Of a stretch of 64,000 nt of DNA, positions 24,861 to 35,652 are shown one piece after another. The DNA lies in NCBI RefSeq assembly GCF_005780185.1, contig NZ_VBUI01000020.1, positions 31,104-95,103 of the forward strand, written 5' to 3'. The notes under the pieces were generated by a model. The model did no database searches and was not told the origin of the DNA. It saw only the letters and a list, made by a program, of their open reading frames with translations. How positions within the stretch are numbered: the stretch's first letter is position 1; every line of letters begins with the position of its first letter. Position numbers and translations under genes: made by a program. Source of the stretch: Halomonas urmiana (lineage in GTDB: Bacteria > Pseudomonadota > Gammaproteobacteria > Pseudomonadales > Halomonadaceae).

Positions 24861-25492
24861 TATTCGGCCCCCTTGTCATGGGGCGCGACCGTGACGGATT
24901 TGCCGCGCAATGATTGAACGACATGGATAAAGGCCTGCACGCACATGATGAACAGTGCGATCATGATCACGCCCTTGACCATGGCCGGAAATGGCGGGTT
25001 CCAGGAGGTGCCCGAGCGCTCCAGCGACCACTCGCCGAACGGATTATGGGAGGCATCCCAGAACATCACGAAGGCGGCATAGCTCATCGTCAGGCAGAAC
25101 CCAAGCGTCACTATGTCGTTGAAGCGATCCAGCCAGATCTTGAACTGAGGCCCGACCTGGTCGTAGAGCACCCGCACGCGAATGTGCTGGTTGCTGGCCA
25201 GGGCCGCGGGCCCCCCGAGAGCAAAGCTGACGGCCACCAGCATGACCACGCTTTCATGCACCCACGAGGTGGGCGAGTTGAAGCCATAGCGCATGATGAC
25301 CTCGAAGACGCTGATGCCCATGGCGATGAACACCAGCCAGGCGGCGCCGCGAGCACATTGCATCACGGCACGATCGAAGACACCGCGGACCGGATCGCCA
25401 TTGCTGGACTCTGGCTCACTCGCGGTGGCGGCGATGCGCTCGTCATCGTGCGTCACGCCGGCCGCCTCGTGGCGACGGGTGGGTCGAGACAT
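24860..25492 (-). CDS. dctQ: TRAP transporter small permease (DctQ type)
   Basis: A 210-residue membrane subunit with four helices that holds the TRAP complex together. The N-terminal 40 residues are polar, then come AWLVFIAMGISVFEVIMRYGFNSPTSW, HESVVMLVAVSFALGGPAALA, the HIRVRVLYDQVGP loop and two further helices. ATG 25490-25492 (MSRPTRR) is chosen because GAGAGGA lies 6-7 bp upstream; the in-frame ATG 30 codons earlier has no such site. It is 103 bp downstream of dctP and coupled to dctM. Confidence 0.9.
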   Translation of the reverse strand: MSRPTRRHEAAGVTHDDERIAATASEPESSNGDPVRGVFDRAVMQCARGAAWLVFIAMGISVFEVIMRYGFNSPTSWVHESVVMLVAVSFALGGPAALASNQHIRVRVLYDQVGPQFKIWLDRFNDIVTLGFCLTMSYAAFVMFWDASHNPFGEWSLERSGTSWNPPFPAMVKGVIMIALFIMCVQAFIHVVQSLRGKSVTVAPHDKGAE

Positions 25493-25595
25493 GACGTTTC
25501 CTCTCACTTGAACAGGAACGGCAGTACCGCCACCGGGCGCTCGGTGGCGATGCTGCCGATGCAGGGCCGGGAACTCAGTCACGGCCCCGGGCGGG

Positions 25596-26630
25596 TTACA
25601 TGAGATTGTGATCCTGCAGGTAGGTCACCACGGAGTCGTAGTACTTCTGGGTGATCTCGTTCTTCTCGGCCCAGACCGCCCACTCTTCCTTGGCGATATT
25701 GCGGAACTTGGCACGCTCGTCGGCCGGCATATCGATGATCTCGATGTCCGGATTCTCGCTCACTTTCTTCACCGCCGCCATGTCACGTGCCTTGAGCATG
25801 GCCACCATCTCGTAGGACATGCTGTCGACGGAGGTTTCGAGAATGGCCTTCAGGTCAGCCGGCAGCCCATCCCAGATATCCTTGTTGAGCGACACCGAGA
25901 CCATCGGCAGTGAGTGGAAGCCCGGATAGTTCGGATAGGGCGCGAACTCGTAGAGCCCCTGGTCATAGTTGGTGGCGAAGACCGTATAGTCGGCGGCATC
26001 GATCACGCCCTTCTCGAGGGCGGTATAGACCTCGGAGCCCGGCAGGTTGACCGGGGTAGCGCCGGCCTTCTCGAAGATGTTGTAGACCATGCCCTGAGGC
26101 GCACGCAGCTTGAGGCCCTGAAGGTCCTCGACGGAGCGGATCGGGCGCTTGGAGGGCAGCGCCTCGAGGCCGGTGGCCGCCGCCCCGATCAGGTGCACGC
26201 CATAGGGCTCAGCCAGCTCGTTGTAGATCTCCTCGCCGCCGGCGTAATTCATGTAGTCGAGGAATTCCACCGGGTCTCCCCAGGCACCGACCAGGTTGCC
26301 CATCATGCCGAAGGCCGGGTTCTGACCGGAGAAATAGCTCGGATCGGTCAGGTGGCCCTGGAGGATGTTGGCGCTGACCGCCTGCAGGGTTTCGGTCGCC
26401 CCCACCACCGCATTGACCGGCAGGATCTCGATCTCGATGCGCCCCCCCGACATGGTGTTGACGTTCTCGGCCCAGGCCTTCTTGAGCTCGAACTGCGGCT
26501 CGCCGGAGGTCTCCGATGTCTGGAAGGTCCATTCGTATTCCGCCGCCTGGGCGCCGAAGGCCAGGGTGCCGAGCACGGCCGCGGTCAGGGCCTTGAGGGC
26601 GAAGGGTTTGAGAGGCGTGACATTTTGCAT
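25596..26630 (-). CDS. dctP: TRAP transporter solute-binding protein (DctP type)
   Basis: The periplasmic receptor that delivers substrate to DctQM. The 344-residue precursor has a signal peptide (FALKALTAAVLGTLAFGAQAAE), then a TRAP-type fold with ELKKAWAENVNTMSGGRIEIEILPVNAVVG, RAPQGMVYNIFEKAGATPVNLPGSEVYTALEKGVIDAADY and a helical C-terminus. The conserved binding arginine lies in KLRAPQG. ATG 26628-26630 is preferred (GAGGA 8 bp upstream) over an ATG 6 codons earlier. It is first of the transport/catabolic genes after the regulator. Confidence 0.93.
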   Translation of the reverse strand: MQNVTPLKPFALKALTAAVLGTLAFGAQAAEYEWTFQTSETSGEPQFELKKAWAENVNTMSGGRIEIEILPVNAVVGATETLQAVSANILQGHLTDPSYFSGQNPAFGMMGNLVGAWGDPVEFLDYMNYAGGEEIYNELAEPYGVHLIGAAATGLEALPSKRPIRSVEDLQGLKLRAPQGMVYNIFEKAGATPVNLPGSEVYTALEKGVIDAADYTVFATNYDQGLYEFAPYPNYPGFHSLPMVSVSLNKDIWDGLPADLKAILETSVDSMSYEMVAMLKARDMAAVKKVSENPDIEIIDMPADERAKFRNIAKEEWAVWAEKNEITQKYYDSVVTYLQDHNLM

Positions 26631-26711
26631 GGTGCGATTCCTCGTCATCGATGAAAAGTGAGGTTGTTATTTTCGGTACGCGAAGGCACCGCGGTCGGCC
26701 CGATCACGTCG

Positions 26712-27500
26712 TCATGACACGGGCGGCAATGCACCCGGCAGGCGCAAGTGGGAAAGCGGCGTGGTGAAGATGCTATCGATGCCCAGGTCCAGCCCGGTGC
26801 GCTCGAGCACACGCAGGGCGGCCTGTTCGGCCTCGTCGGGACGACGCAGGCGAATGGCCTCCATCAACCGGCGATGGCGCTCCATGCTGTCCTGCAGCTC
26901 GTCGGCACTGTGGTTCGAGGTCTCGACCAGCAGCGCGATCGCCGGCTTGAGCACATGGCTGATCTGCGCCCACAGCAAGTTGTGCGTGGCCGAGAAGATC
27001 GCCTCATGAAAGGCCACGTCATAGTCGTCGTGACTGATGCCCTGATGACAGTGATCGGGCGCCTCGAGCGCCTGGATCATGCCGAGGTAGGCGGCCTCGA
27101 TATCATGCAGGTCGGCCCCGGTGGCATGCTCGGCCGCCTGACGGGCCACGAAGGGTTCCACCGCCACTCGAAAGGCGAAGATTTCGCGACGGATACGCGG
27201 ATTAGGCTGGGCGAAACGCGCCATCCAGTCGCTGACCCTTGGGTCGAGCAGATGCCACTGCGCCAGCTCCTGGACACGACTGCCCTGCCCCGAGATCCGC
27301 TTGATCATGCCGGCCGCCACCAGCGACTGCAGGGCGCTGCGCACGGTGCTGCGACTCACGCCATAGGTCTCGCAGAGGTCGAGCTCCTTGGGCACGAAAT
27401 CGCCCGGCGCGTAGACACCGCCGAAGATGGCCTCGGCCAGCTGTTCGGCGATATCCGGCCGTGAGGCACGACCGCTTGAGGTGGAAGGTGCTTGGCCCAT
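26712..27500 (-). CDS. GntR/FadR-family transcriptional regulator of the galactonate operon
   Basis: A 262-residue regulator with an N-terminal winged helix (IAEQLAEAIFGGVYAPGDFVPKELDLCETYGVSRSTVRSALQ pattern, residues about 17-55) and a C-terminal FCD effector domain with metal-binding histidines (DVAFHEAIF, ERHRRLMEAI). FCD regulators bind sugar acids; DgoR of E. coli is of this class. I chose ATG 27498-27500 because it leaves the perfect palindrome at 27533-27553 upstream of the gene; the longer frame would place coding sequence over it. The stop is 81 bp from dctP, so it is probably autoregulated and controls the whole operon. Confidence 0.87.
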   Translation of the reverse strand: MGQAPSTSSGRASRPDIAEQLAEAIFGGVYAPGDFVPKELDLCETYGVSRSTVRSALQSLVAAGMIKRISGQGSRVQELAQWHLLDPRVSDWMARFAQPNPRIRREIFAFRVAVEPFVARQAAEHATGADLHDIEAAYLGMIQALEAPDHCHQGISHDDYDVAFHEAIFSATHNLLWAQISHVLKPAIALLVETSNHSADELQDSMERHRRLMEAIRLRRPDEAEQAALRVLERTGLDLGIDSIFTTPLSHLRLPGALPPVS

Positions 27501-27532
27501 GATGAAGCTGCCCGACGTGTATGTTTGTTGAA

Positions 27533-27553
27533 ATGCTATGTCTGACATAGCAT
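27533..27553. promoter_or_regulatory. Perfect palindromic operator upstream of the GntR gene
   Basis: Arms ATGCTATGTC (27533-27542) and GACATAGCAT (27544-27553) are perfect around one central T, 33 bp before the regulator start. A further half-site-like GGACATAG occurs at 27565-27572. The symmetry suits a GntR/FadR dimer, and the position suits repression of the operon promoter. No second copy was found before dctP. Confidence 0.75.
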
Positions 27554-27695
27554 CAACCAACAACGGACATAGTGCCTTTAGACAATGGTCGCGTTCTTAC
27601 CATTGCCGCCCGTCGGTGCGTCTTGGCGAGGCGGAATATCGGCCAGGGCGAACGACAGACCAAACAAGAGCCACCGAGCCAGGTCACCAGCACCC

Positions 27696-27726
27696 ACAAA
27701 AAACGCCCCGGCCGGTGGCCGGGGCG
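27696..27726 (-). terminator. Intrinsic terminator of glyA
   Basis: On the minus strand a 10-bp GC stem (CGCCCCGGCC / GGCCGGGGCG, loop ACC) is followed by TTTTTTGTG, a textbook Rho-independent terminator. It begins 40 bp downstream of the glyA stop. Confidence 0.92.
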
Positions 27727-27766
27727 CTTCATGTACTGCGTAGAGGTCGGGCAGGCGCCCTGAGGC

Positions 27767-29035
27767 TCAGTCGCGATAGACCGGCAGGCGTGCGCAGACC
27801 GCCTCGACCTTGGCCTTCACCTCGGCCTCGATGGCGGCGGTGTCATCCCCGGCGGCCATGACGTCGAGGATGTCGCAGATCCAGCCGGCCAGCTCGCGGC
27901 ACTCGGTCTCACCGAAGCCGCGGGTGGTCACCGCCGGGGTGCCGATGCGCAGGCCCGAGGTGACGAAGGGGCTCTGCGGATCGCCCGGCACGGCGTTCTT
28001 GTTGACGGTGATGTGGGCGCGGCCCAGGGCGGCGTCCGCATCCTTGCCGGTCAGGCCCTGCTTGATCAGCGAGAGCAGGAAGAGGTGATCCTCGGTGCCG
28101 CCGGAGACGATGTCGAAGCCGCGCTCGATGAACACCCCGGCCATGACCTGGGCGTTGGTGACCACCTGCTGCTGGTAGGCCTTGAACTCGGGCGCCATGG
28201 CCTCCTTGAAGCAGATCGCCTTGGCGGCGATGACGTGCTCCAGCGGGCCGCCCTGGCCACCCGGGAAGACTGCGGACTGCAGTTTCTTCTCGATCGCCTC
28301 GTCACCCTCGGCGGAGAGGATCAGGCCGCCGCGCGGGCCGCGCAGGGTCTTGTGGGTGGTGGTGGTGACCACGTGGGCATGGGGCAGCGGCGTCGGGTAG
28401 ACCCCGGCGGCCACCAGGCCGGCCACATGAGCCATGTCGACCAGCAGGTAGGCGCCCACCTCGTCGGCAATCTCGCGGAACCTGGCCCAGTCGATGATCT
28501 GGGAGTAGGCGGAGAAGCCGGCGATGATCATCTTCGGCTGGTGCTCGCGGGCCAGGCGCGCCACCTCCTCGTAATCGATCAGGCCGCTGTCGTCGAGACC
28601 GTACTGGATCGCCTCGTAGTGCTTGCCGGAGAAGTTGGGCCGGGCGCCGTGAGTCAGGTGACCGCCGGCGTCGAGGCTCATGCCGAGGATGGTGTCGCCC
28701 GGCTTGACCAGCGCCTGGAAGACGGCGCCGTTGGCCTGGGAGCCGGAGTGCGGCTGGACGTTGGCGTAGCTCGCCCCGAACAGCTCCTTGGCGTAATCGA
28801 TGGCCAGCTGCTCGACGATGTCCACGTACTCGCAGCCGCCGTAGTAGCGCTTGCCGGGATAGCCTTCTGCGTACTTGTTGGTCAGCTGGCTGCCCTGGGC
28901 TTCCATCACCCGCGGGCTCGCGTAGTTCTCGGAGGCGATCAGTTCGATGTGCGCCTCCTGTCGAGCGACTTCCTTCTGCATCGCATCGAACAGGGCGTCA
29001 TCGAAACCGGCAATCTGCATGTCACGGCTGAACAT
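27767..29035 (-). CDS. glyA: Serine hydroxymethyltransferase
   Basis: GlyA interconverts serine and glycine with transfer of the one-carbon unit to tetrahydrofolate; PLP-dependent, cytoplasmic. The 422-residue protein has [31 protein letters not shown], the PLP-lysine motif [14 protein letters not shown] (Lys near 230) and a conserved C-terminal domain. ATG 29033-29035 ([13 protein letters not shown]) agrees with the family start; the longer frame adds seven atypical codons. It is monocistronic, with a strong terminator downstream. I found no glycine riboswitch upstream. Confidence 0.97.
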   Translation of the reverse strand: MFSRDMQIAGFDDALFDAMQKEVARQEAHIELIASENYASPRVMEAQGSQLTNKYAEGYPGKRYYGGCEYVDIVEQLAIDYAKELFGASYANVQPHSGSQANGAVFQALVKPGDTILGMSLDAGGHLTHGARPNFSGKHYEAIQYGLDDSGLIDYEEVARLAREHQPKMIIAGFSAYSQIIDWARFREIADEVGAYLLVDMAHVAGLVAAGVYPTPLPHAHVVTTTTHKTLRGPRGGLILSAEGDEAIEKKLQSAVFPGGQGGPLEHVIAAKAICFKEAMAPEFKAYQQQVVTNAQVMAGVFIERGFDIVSGGTEDHLFLLSLIKQGLTGKDADAALGRAHITVNKNAVPGDPQSPFVTSGLRIGTPAVTTRGFGETECRELAGWICDILDVMAAGDDTAAIEAEVKAKVEAVCARLPVYRD

Positions 29036-29356
29036 CGGCGGGAAACCTCGCATCACGGGAGAATCTGGGGGGACACATGATACCCCAGGCCCCGGCGGCT
29101 TTCACATGAAAGGCGATCATGGGCAGGGCTATCGCCGTTGGCAACATCGCTCAAGGCTTTCCCGGCGACAGGCCTTCGAGGGGGCGCTGTGAATACCTCC
29201 CTGTACGCTACCTCCGCCTTCCCTGGCCTCCGGCCCCCCTCTTCGACCTGTCCCCGGCGCCTTCCGCTTTCGAGGCCGAGCTAACGGCGATAGCCCTGCG
29301 ATCATGGGCCACCGCCGGGTCGTTCAAGCGCCCGGCACCCGGGCAGTGGCTTCGGC
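29036..29356. repeat. Gene-free 321-bp region holding a long-armed inverted repeat
   Basis: No coding sequence is supported. Arms GCAGGGCTATCGCCGTTGGC (29123-29142) and GCTAACGGCGATAGCCCTGC (29280-29299) are inverted with one mismatch, enclosing about 137 bp. The inner part includes GGGGGCGCTGTGAATACCTCCCTGTA, a sequence type I associate with repeated intergenic elements in Halomonas relatives. It may be a small non-autonomous repeat element between glyA and the next minus-strand gene. The glyA promoter should lie within 29036-29120. Confidence 0.5.
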
Positions 29357-30769
29357 TCAGCGGCTCTCCACGCGCATCTCCAGACGCTCCGGCAGCGCCA
29401 GAGGATCGGCGGAGAGCGCCTCGAGCTCGCTCTCAGCGGGCAGGGTCAGCGCGATGGCAAGCTCGCTGGCCTCGCCCGCCATCATCGCCACCAGGCCGGT
29501 GAAGAACGCCTCGATCTCCGGGCCAAGCATCATGCCAAAACCCTGGGCTTGGGTGCGCGCCTGCTCCAGGAAAGCCGCCTCGCTGAGGCCTTGGCTTGCC
29601 GCCATGATCGTCGGCAAGCGCCCGAAGAGTCCCAGATCGGTGAGCGTGGCGTCGATCCGACCGCCGAGCAGGGTCACCCCCTCCAGGCTCTCCATGCGGG
29701 CCAGGTAGTCGGCCGGCACCACGCCCTCGGGCAGGCGTACCGGCAGGTCGGCGTCCAGCGCCCAGCCGAAGGCCTCCTCGGCGGTGAGCGTCAGCTCGCC
29801 CAGCAGCCGGCTGGCGGCGTCGCCCGACTCCCAGCGCCCGGAGGAGTCGGCGTCGAGGCGCAGCCGTCCGCTGCCATCGGTCAGCACGTTGCTGAGCATG
29901 CGCAGCCGAGTGCGCTCCGCCTCCGGGGCCAGGGCGATCATTCGCGCCAGGTCGAGCTCCAGCGCCTCGAGCCGGAAGCCCCCCTCGCCGTCGGTCATGT
30001 CGCCATCGGCCTCGAGGGACGACAGGGACGCCACGAGCCGATCGAAATCGAGGCTCAGGTCGCGCACCTCGAGGCGATCCAGCTCACGCTCCTCTGCCGC
30101 GCCCTCGAGGCCGCGCAGTCCCTCCACCCGGGCGAAGGCCAGGGCGAAGGTGCCGCTGCCGAACTCGTCATCGCCCGCGGCCTTGCCCTTCACCCCACTG
30201 ATCTCCAGGACGTCGAGGGCGTCGCGGCTCACCCCCGCGGCCTGCAGGCGCTCGACGGTGATCCGCCCGCGGTCTGTTCTGGCGCCCTGTTCCGACGCCT
30301 GAGCGTCGAACTCGGCGGAAAGCGCCTCGACGGTGAGCCCGTCAACGGTGACATCCGCCGGCCAGGTCTCCTCGTGCAGAGGCAGGACCGCTCGGGACGG
30401 GGTGTCGAGCAGTAGCGTCTCGGCGACGAGCCGCGACTGCTCGCGACCGGGCGTCTCTAGGCGAATCCCCTCGATGCGCACCTCGTCGGGGCGGTCGTAG
30501 TCGCCGCTGACCATATAGCGATCGAGCCACAGCTGCTGGCCATCGGGGCCGGCGAAATGCAGATCGTGGGCGGTGACTCGGTCGCGAATCAGCGCCTCCT
30601 CGACCTCGCCGATCTCGAGCGTGCCCTCATCGGCGAACAGCGCGCGCAGGTCGGCCTCCAGCCGCTCGGTCGGGCCGCGCTCGGTCGGTCCGCGCTCATC
30701 GGCCAGCGCCGGCAGGGAGATCGACAGTATCAGCGCGGCCAGCAGGGCCTGGCGGGACATCGAACGCAT
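29357..30769 (-). CDS. Exported protein of unknown function (DUF945/YdgA-like architecture)
   Basis: A 470-residue protein with a signal peptide (LLAALILSISLPALADE). The mature part is rich in Leu, Glu, Asp and Arg and shows repeated beta-type segments such as EVRIEGIRLETPGREQSRLVAETLLLD and LEVRDLSLDFDRLVASLSSLEADG, resembling AsmA/YdgA-like periplasmic proteins. The start of the mature region carries a duplicated GPTER (RGPTERGPTER, from a short tandem DNA repeat near 30670-30700), so its length may vary between strains. I do not recognise a catalytic motif. It is 117 bp downstream of the PAP gene. Confidence 0.6.
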   Translation of the reverse strand: MRSMSRQALLAALILSISLPALADERGPTERGPTERLEADLRALFADEGTLEIGEVEEALIRDRVTAHDLHFAGPDGQQLWLDRYMVSGDYDRPDEVRIEGIRLETPGREQSRLVAETLLLDTPSRAVLPLHEETWPADVTVDGLTVEALSAEFDAQASEQGARTDRGRITVERLQAAGVSRDALDVLEISGVKGKAAGDDEFGSGTFALAFARVEGLRGLEGAAEERELDRLEVRDLSLDFDRLVASLSSLEADGDMTDGEGGFRLEALELDLARMIALAPEAERTRLRMLSNVLTDGSGRLRLDADSSGRWESGDAASRLLGELTLTAEEAFGWALDADLPVRLPEGVVPADYLARMESLEGVTLLGGRIDATLTDLGLFGRLPTIMAASQGLSEAAFLEQARTQAQGFGMMLGPEIEAFFTGLVAMMAGEASELAIALTLPAESELEALSADPLALPERLEMRVESR

Positions 30770-30886
30770 GGCAACACCTCTCGAACCTGGGGGAATGGAA
30801 GTTGGGGGAAGTAGGGAGTGTGGAACGCAGGGAGGGGAATGCAGTGAACTGGCAGTCTAGTCGCTTCGCGCGGGCCCGGGCCAGGC

Positions 30887-32314
30887 TCAGCACGGCGCGG
30901 CCAGGCGTGCTTCCAGCCGACGATTGATCTGCTCGAACAGGGCGAGGCGCGCGACGCGCTTGTCGTCGCAGGCGACCAGCGCCCACTCGGCGCCCGGCAC
31001 CTGGGTGCGGGCGAACATCTCGTCGATGGCCACCCGATAGTCCTCCCAGCGCCGGCGGTTGCGCCAGTCCTCGTCGGTGAGCTTGTGGCGCTTGTGGGGC
31101 GTGGCGGCCCGCGCCTCGAAGCGGCGCAGCTGCTCCTCCTGGCTGATGGAGAGGAACAGCTTGCCGAGCACGGCGCCGTGGGCCAGCAGCTGGCGCTCGA
31201 ACTCACGGATCTCGGTATAGGCCCGCCGCCACGCCGCCTCGGGGGCCAGCCCCTCGATCCGCTCCACCAGCACCCGGCCGTACCAGCTGCGATCGAAGAT
31301 GGCGATGCGCCCATCGGCCGGCAGGCGACGCCAGAAGCGCCAGGCCCAGGGCAGTGCCCGCTCCTCGTCGCTGGGGGCAGCGATGCGATGAACCCGGTAC
31401 TGGCGGGCGTCCAGCGCCGCGGTGACACGGTGGATGCCGCCGCCCTTCCCCGCCGCGTCGAGGCCCTCGAAGGCGAGCACCACCGGGATGCGCCGGCGGG
31501 CCACCTCTCGGGCGTTGCGGGCCAGCCGGCCCTGGGCCTCGGCCAGCGCGGCGGCGTAGCTCGCCTTCTTCATGGGCGCCGCCACCCGAGGCTCGGCGCG
31601 GCGGATCGAGGGGGGATCCGGGGCCTCGTCGAGCGTCGTCTCCGGCACGGTACGGGGCGGGGTCGATGGTGCGATCAGGGTCTCGTGGACCAGGCCCGCC
31701 AGCTGCTCGAGCTGCGCCGCCGGGTCGCGGAAGGCGAGCCGGCGCCAGGGCGCATGCTCACCGGCGGTGGCCTCGCGCATCTCGCGCCCCAGGGCGTCGA
31801 TGACGCCATGCTGCTGATGGCGCTGCCAGTCGCTGACCCCGAGCTGCCAGGCGCGGACCGGATCGGCCTGCAGGGCCTGGAGCTGGCGGCGCTGGACGGG
31901 ACGCTCGATATCCATCCACAACTTGAGCAGGACCACGCCCTCGGCGGCGAGCCCCGCCTCGAAGGCGCGGATCTCCGCCAGCCGATCCCGGAAGCCCCCC
32001 GGCGAGAGGCGCCGCTCCGCCCGGGCAAAGAGAGCATCGCCGTACCAGCCGTGGATGAAGATGCCGATCCGCCCGCGGTCGGGCAGGCGGCGCCAGTAGC
32101 GCCACCAGTAGGGGCGCTCCTGCTCCTCGCTGCTGGGCGCGAGGGCGTGCACCTCGGTGTGGCGGTTATCCAGCCAGTGATCGAGCTCGTTGACGAGCCA
32201 CCCCTTGTGGGTGACGGCGTGGCCGGTCAGCAGCACAACCACCGCCCGTTCGCGGTGACGGGCGAGGTCGAGCTGCGCCTCGAGCAGGCGGGCGCGCAGG
32301 GTGTGGGTCGTCAT
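30887..32314 (-). CDS. pap: Polyphosphate:AMP phosphotransferase (two-domain PPK2)
   Basis: PAP transfers phosphate from polyphosphate to AMP, making ADP. The 475-residue protein has two tandem PPK2 domains. The C-terminal one (from about 250) has an intact Walker A, FEGLDAAGKGGGI, and Walker B-like IAIFDRSWYGRVLVERIEG with HKLTDEDWRNR. The N-terminal one is degenerate (LTGHAVTHKGWL; IGIFIHGWYGDALF). This matches class II PPK2/PAP, in which the C-terminal domain is active. ATG 32312-32314 follows GAGG at 7 bp; a GTG two codons earlier is possible. It is 9 bp after ybbP, probably in the same transcript. Confidence 0.9.
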   Translation of the reverse strand: MTTHTLRARLLEAQLDLARHRERAVVVLLTGHAVTHKGWLVNELDHWLDNRHTEVHALAPSSEEQERPYWWRYWRRLPDRGRIGIFIHGWYGDALFARAERRLSPGGFRDRLAEIRAFEAGLAAEGVVLLKLWMDIERPVQRRQLQALQADPVRAWQLGVSDWQRHQQHGVIDALGREMREATAGEHAPWRRLAFRDPAAQLEQLAGLVHETLIAPSTPPRTVPETTLDEAPDPPSIRRAEPRVAAPMKKASYAAALAEAQGRLARNAREVARRRIPVVLAFEGLDAAGKGGGIHRVTAALDARQYRVHRIAAPSDEERALPWAWRFWRRLPADGRIAIFDRSWYGRVLVERIEGLAPEAAWRRAYTEIREFERQLLAHGAVLGKLFLSISQEEQLRRFEARAATPHKRHKLTDEDWRNRRRWEDYRVAIDEMFARTQVPGAEWALVACDDKRVARLALFEQINRRLEARLAAPC

Positions 32315-32323
32315 GGACACGCC

Positions 32324-34935
32324 TCAGGCCTCGCCGAGCAGGCCGAGGCTCGCCGCCGGCGCCTGGCGACGCAGGCCCCGGGAGAGCAGGTGGCCGATGA
32401 CGCCGATCAGCACGGCGCCCACCACCGGCAGGGTCAGCCACAGCCCCCAGTGGAAGCGCGGCGCCAGGTCGAACCAGGCGAGATAGATCCCGGCGGCGGC
32501 GAGCTCCGCCAGCAGGGCGCCCATCAGGCCGCTGGCGAAGCCGAGCACGGCGAACTCGGCCGCCTGCATCCGCGAGAGCAGCCGATTACCGGCGCCGAAT
32601 ACCCGCAGCAGGCCGCTCTCGTGGGCACGCACCGGCAGACTCGCGGTCAACGCTGCATAGAGCACGCTGATGCCGGCCAGCAGCACGAAGCCGAGCACCA
32701 GCTCCACCGCCCGGGTGACCTGGGTCAGCACCTCGCGCACCTGGCCAAGTATCGCCTCCACGTCGAGCAGGGTGACGCCCGGGAACTCGCGCACCAGCTC
32801 GCGCAGCAGGTCGCGATCGTCATCGCCGAGATGGAAGGCGGTGATGAAGCTGTGACCGAAACGCTCCAGCACCCCGGGCGGGAAGATCACGAAGAAATTG
32901 GGCCGGAAGCTCTCCCAGTCGAGGCTGCGCAGGCTCGTCACCTCGCCGACCACCTCGTCGCTGCCGATGGTGAAGGTCAGGCGATCCCCGAGGTCGAGGC
33001 CGAGACGCGCGGCCAGGCCGTCCTCCACGGAGATCGGCACCGCCGAGTCGCCGGCAATCGACGCGTGGGCCGCCGGGCGCGGCTCGGCGGCGACCTCGTC
33101 GAGCCAGCCGGCCGACGCGCGAGACGCATCGGCCTCGAACCACTCTCCGGCCACCACCCGGTTGCCCTCGGGCAGGGTCTCGCGCCAGGTCAGGTTGAGC
33201 TCGCGGCGCAGGGCGTTGTCGCCGCGCGACTCCGCCGGCACCGCCTCCTGGGGGACCTCGCCGTCGATGGCGCTGATGCGCCCGCGGACCATGGGGTAGA
33301 GCGCGCTGCGCGCATCCGCGGCGCCGGCCAGGGCCGCCTCGAAGGCATCCCGCTCCTGGGGCTGGATATTGATGGCGAAGTGGTTAGGCGTGTCCTCCGG
33401 CAGCTGGGCCTGCCAGGTGGTGAGCAGGTCACCGCGCACCAGGACGATCATGGCCACGGCGAAGAAGGTCACCGAGAAGGCCAGCAACTGGCCGAGACTC
33501 GCCCGACGACGCCGCGCCAGCTGCTGGCCGCCCAGGCGCACGGCCGTGATCAGCCCCTCCGCCTTGCCACTCTCCCGAGGCAGGCGCGCGGTGGCACGCA
33601 GCACCAAGGCCAGCAGCCCCCCGCCGAGCCCCCAGAGCACCACCAGCATCACCAGGCCGCCGAGCAGCAGGCCGGCCGCGAGCCCCAAGTCGCCGGAGTA
33701 GAGCCACAGCAGGCCGCCGAAGACCAGCGCCGCCACGCCCACCACCAGCCAGGCGGAGGGCGGCAACGGGTCGAGCTCGCGGCGCAGCACCTTGAGGGCG
33801 CTGACCCGCTTAAGGCGCAGCAGGGTGGGCCCGGCGAAGCCGGCCAGCACCGCCAGGGCGGTGAACACCCCGAGCCACAGTGGCAGCATCCCCGGGGCGG
33901 GCAGGCTGAACGGCAGGAAAGTCGACAGCAGCCGCACCAGCAGCGCCTGCCCGACCAGGCCCAGCAGGGCACCCAGCGCGGAGGCCGCCAGCGCCAGCCA
34001 CGCCAGCTGCAGCACGAACAGCCGCAGCAGCTCCCGCTGGGTGGCGCCGAAGCAGCGCAGCAGCGCCGCGGTATCGAGGTGGCGATCGACGTAGCGGCGA
34101 GTCGACATGGCCACGGCCACCCCGGCCAGCAGCACGGCGGCGAGCCCCGCCAGGCCCAGATACTTCTCGGCCCGCGCCAGGGCGTTGCCGAGGGAGGGGC
34201 GGTCGCGACGCACGTCGCGCACCTCGACGCCCTCGCGACGCAACCGCTCCAGCAGCGGCTCGACCCGCGCCACCGCCTCGGCGCTGCCGGCGGCCAGCAG
34301 CTCGAACTCCACCCGGGAGCCCTCCTGGACGAGGCCGGTGGCGTCCAGGTCGTCGACATGCATCATCAGCCGCGGATTGAAGCTGCCGAAGCCGGCCGAC
34401 TGGTCGGGCTCGCGCTCGATGATCCCACCGACCGCAAGCTCGGTCTGCCCCAGGCGGATCCGGTCGCCCACCTCGAGTTCCATCAGCAGCGCCAGGCGCG
34501 GCGCCACCCAGGCCTCGCCCGGCGCCGGGCCGCGGGGCAGCGCCTCGACGCCGTCGCCGCGATCGACCCGAGCCGTGCCGTAGTGGGGATAGACGCTATC
34601 GACGACCTTCAGGCTGGCCGGCTGGAAGGCGTCGCCGCGGCTGACCATGGAGACCATGTCGACCTGGTCGGAGAGCGTCAGGCCCGCGTCCTCGAGGGTC
34701 TGGCGGATCTCGTCATCGAAGGGCCGCCCCTGCTCCAGCACCACGTCACCGCCTGAGAGCTGGCCGGCCTGACGGGTCAGGCCGCGGTCGAGACGGTCGA
34801 GGAAGAAGCCGATCATGGTAGAGGCCGCCACGGCCAGCGCCAGGGCCAGCGCCAGGGCCCTCACGTCGCTGGCGCGCAGGTCGCGAATCAGGCCGCGGGC
34901 CGAGAGGCGCAGCAGGGTCGGCCAGGCGGTACGCC

Positions 34936-34939
<4 letters not shown>
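32324..34939 (-). CDS. ybbP: FtsX-like ABC transporter permease (YbbP type)
   Basis: An 871-residue inner-membrane permease with about ten helices: one near residues 27-47, groups near 265-480 and a final FtsX block near 745-865. It has two large periplasmic MacB-like domains, after residue 50 and after residue 520. Motifs include RRYVDRHLDTAALLRCFGATQRELLRLF and LPVRAHESGLLRVFGAGNRLLSRMQAAEF, the coupling segments of FtsX-type permeases. With YbbA it forms an ABC system thought to handle lipids or envelope-associated substrates; the precise substrate is unknown. Start overlaps ybbA stop. Confidence 0.92.

Positions 34940-35650
<711 letters not shown>

Positions 35651-35652
<2 letters not shown>

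Noticed and set aside
29036..29122. Glycine riboswitch upstream of glyA
   Set aside because: No conserved aptamer blocks could be recognised in the leader.
31085..34756. A very long plus-strand ORF (over 1200 codons)
   Set aside because: It is antisense to ybbP and the PAP gene and rich in Gln, Gly, His and Arg, the usual shadow of a high-GC minus-strand gene; no family motifs.
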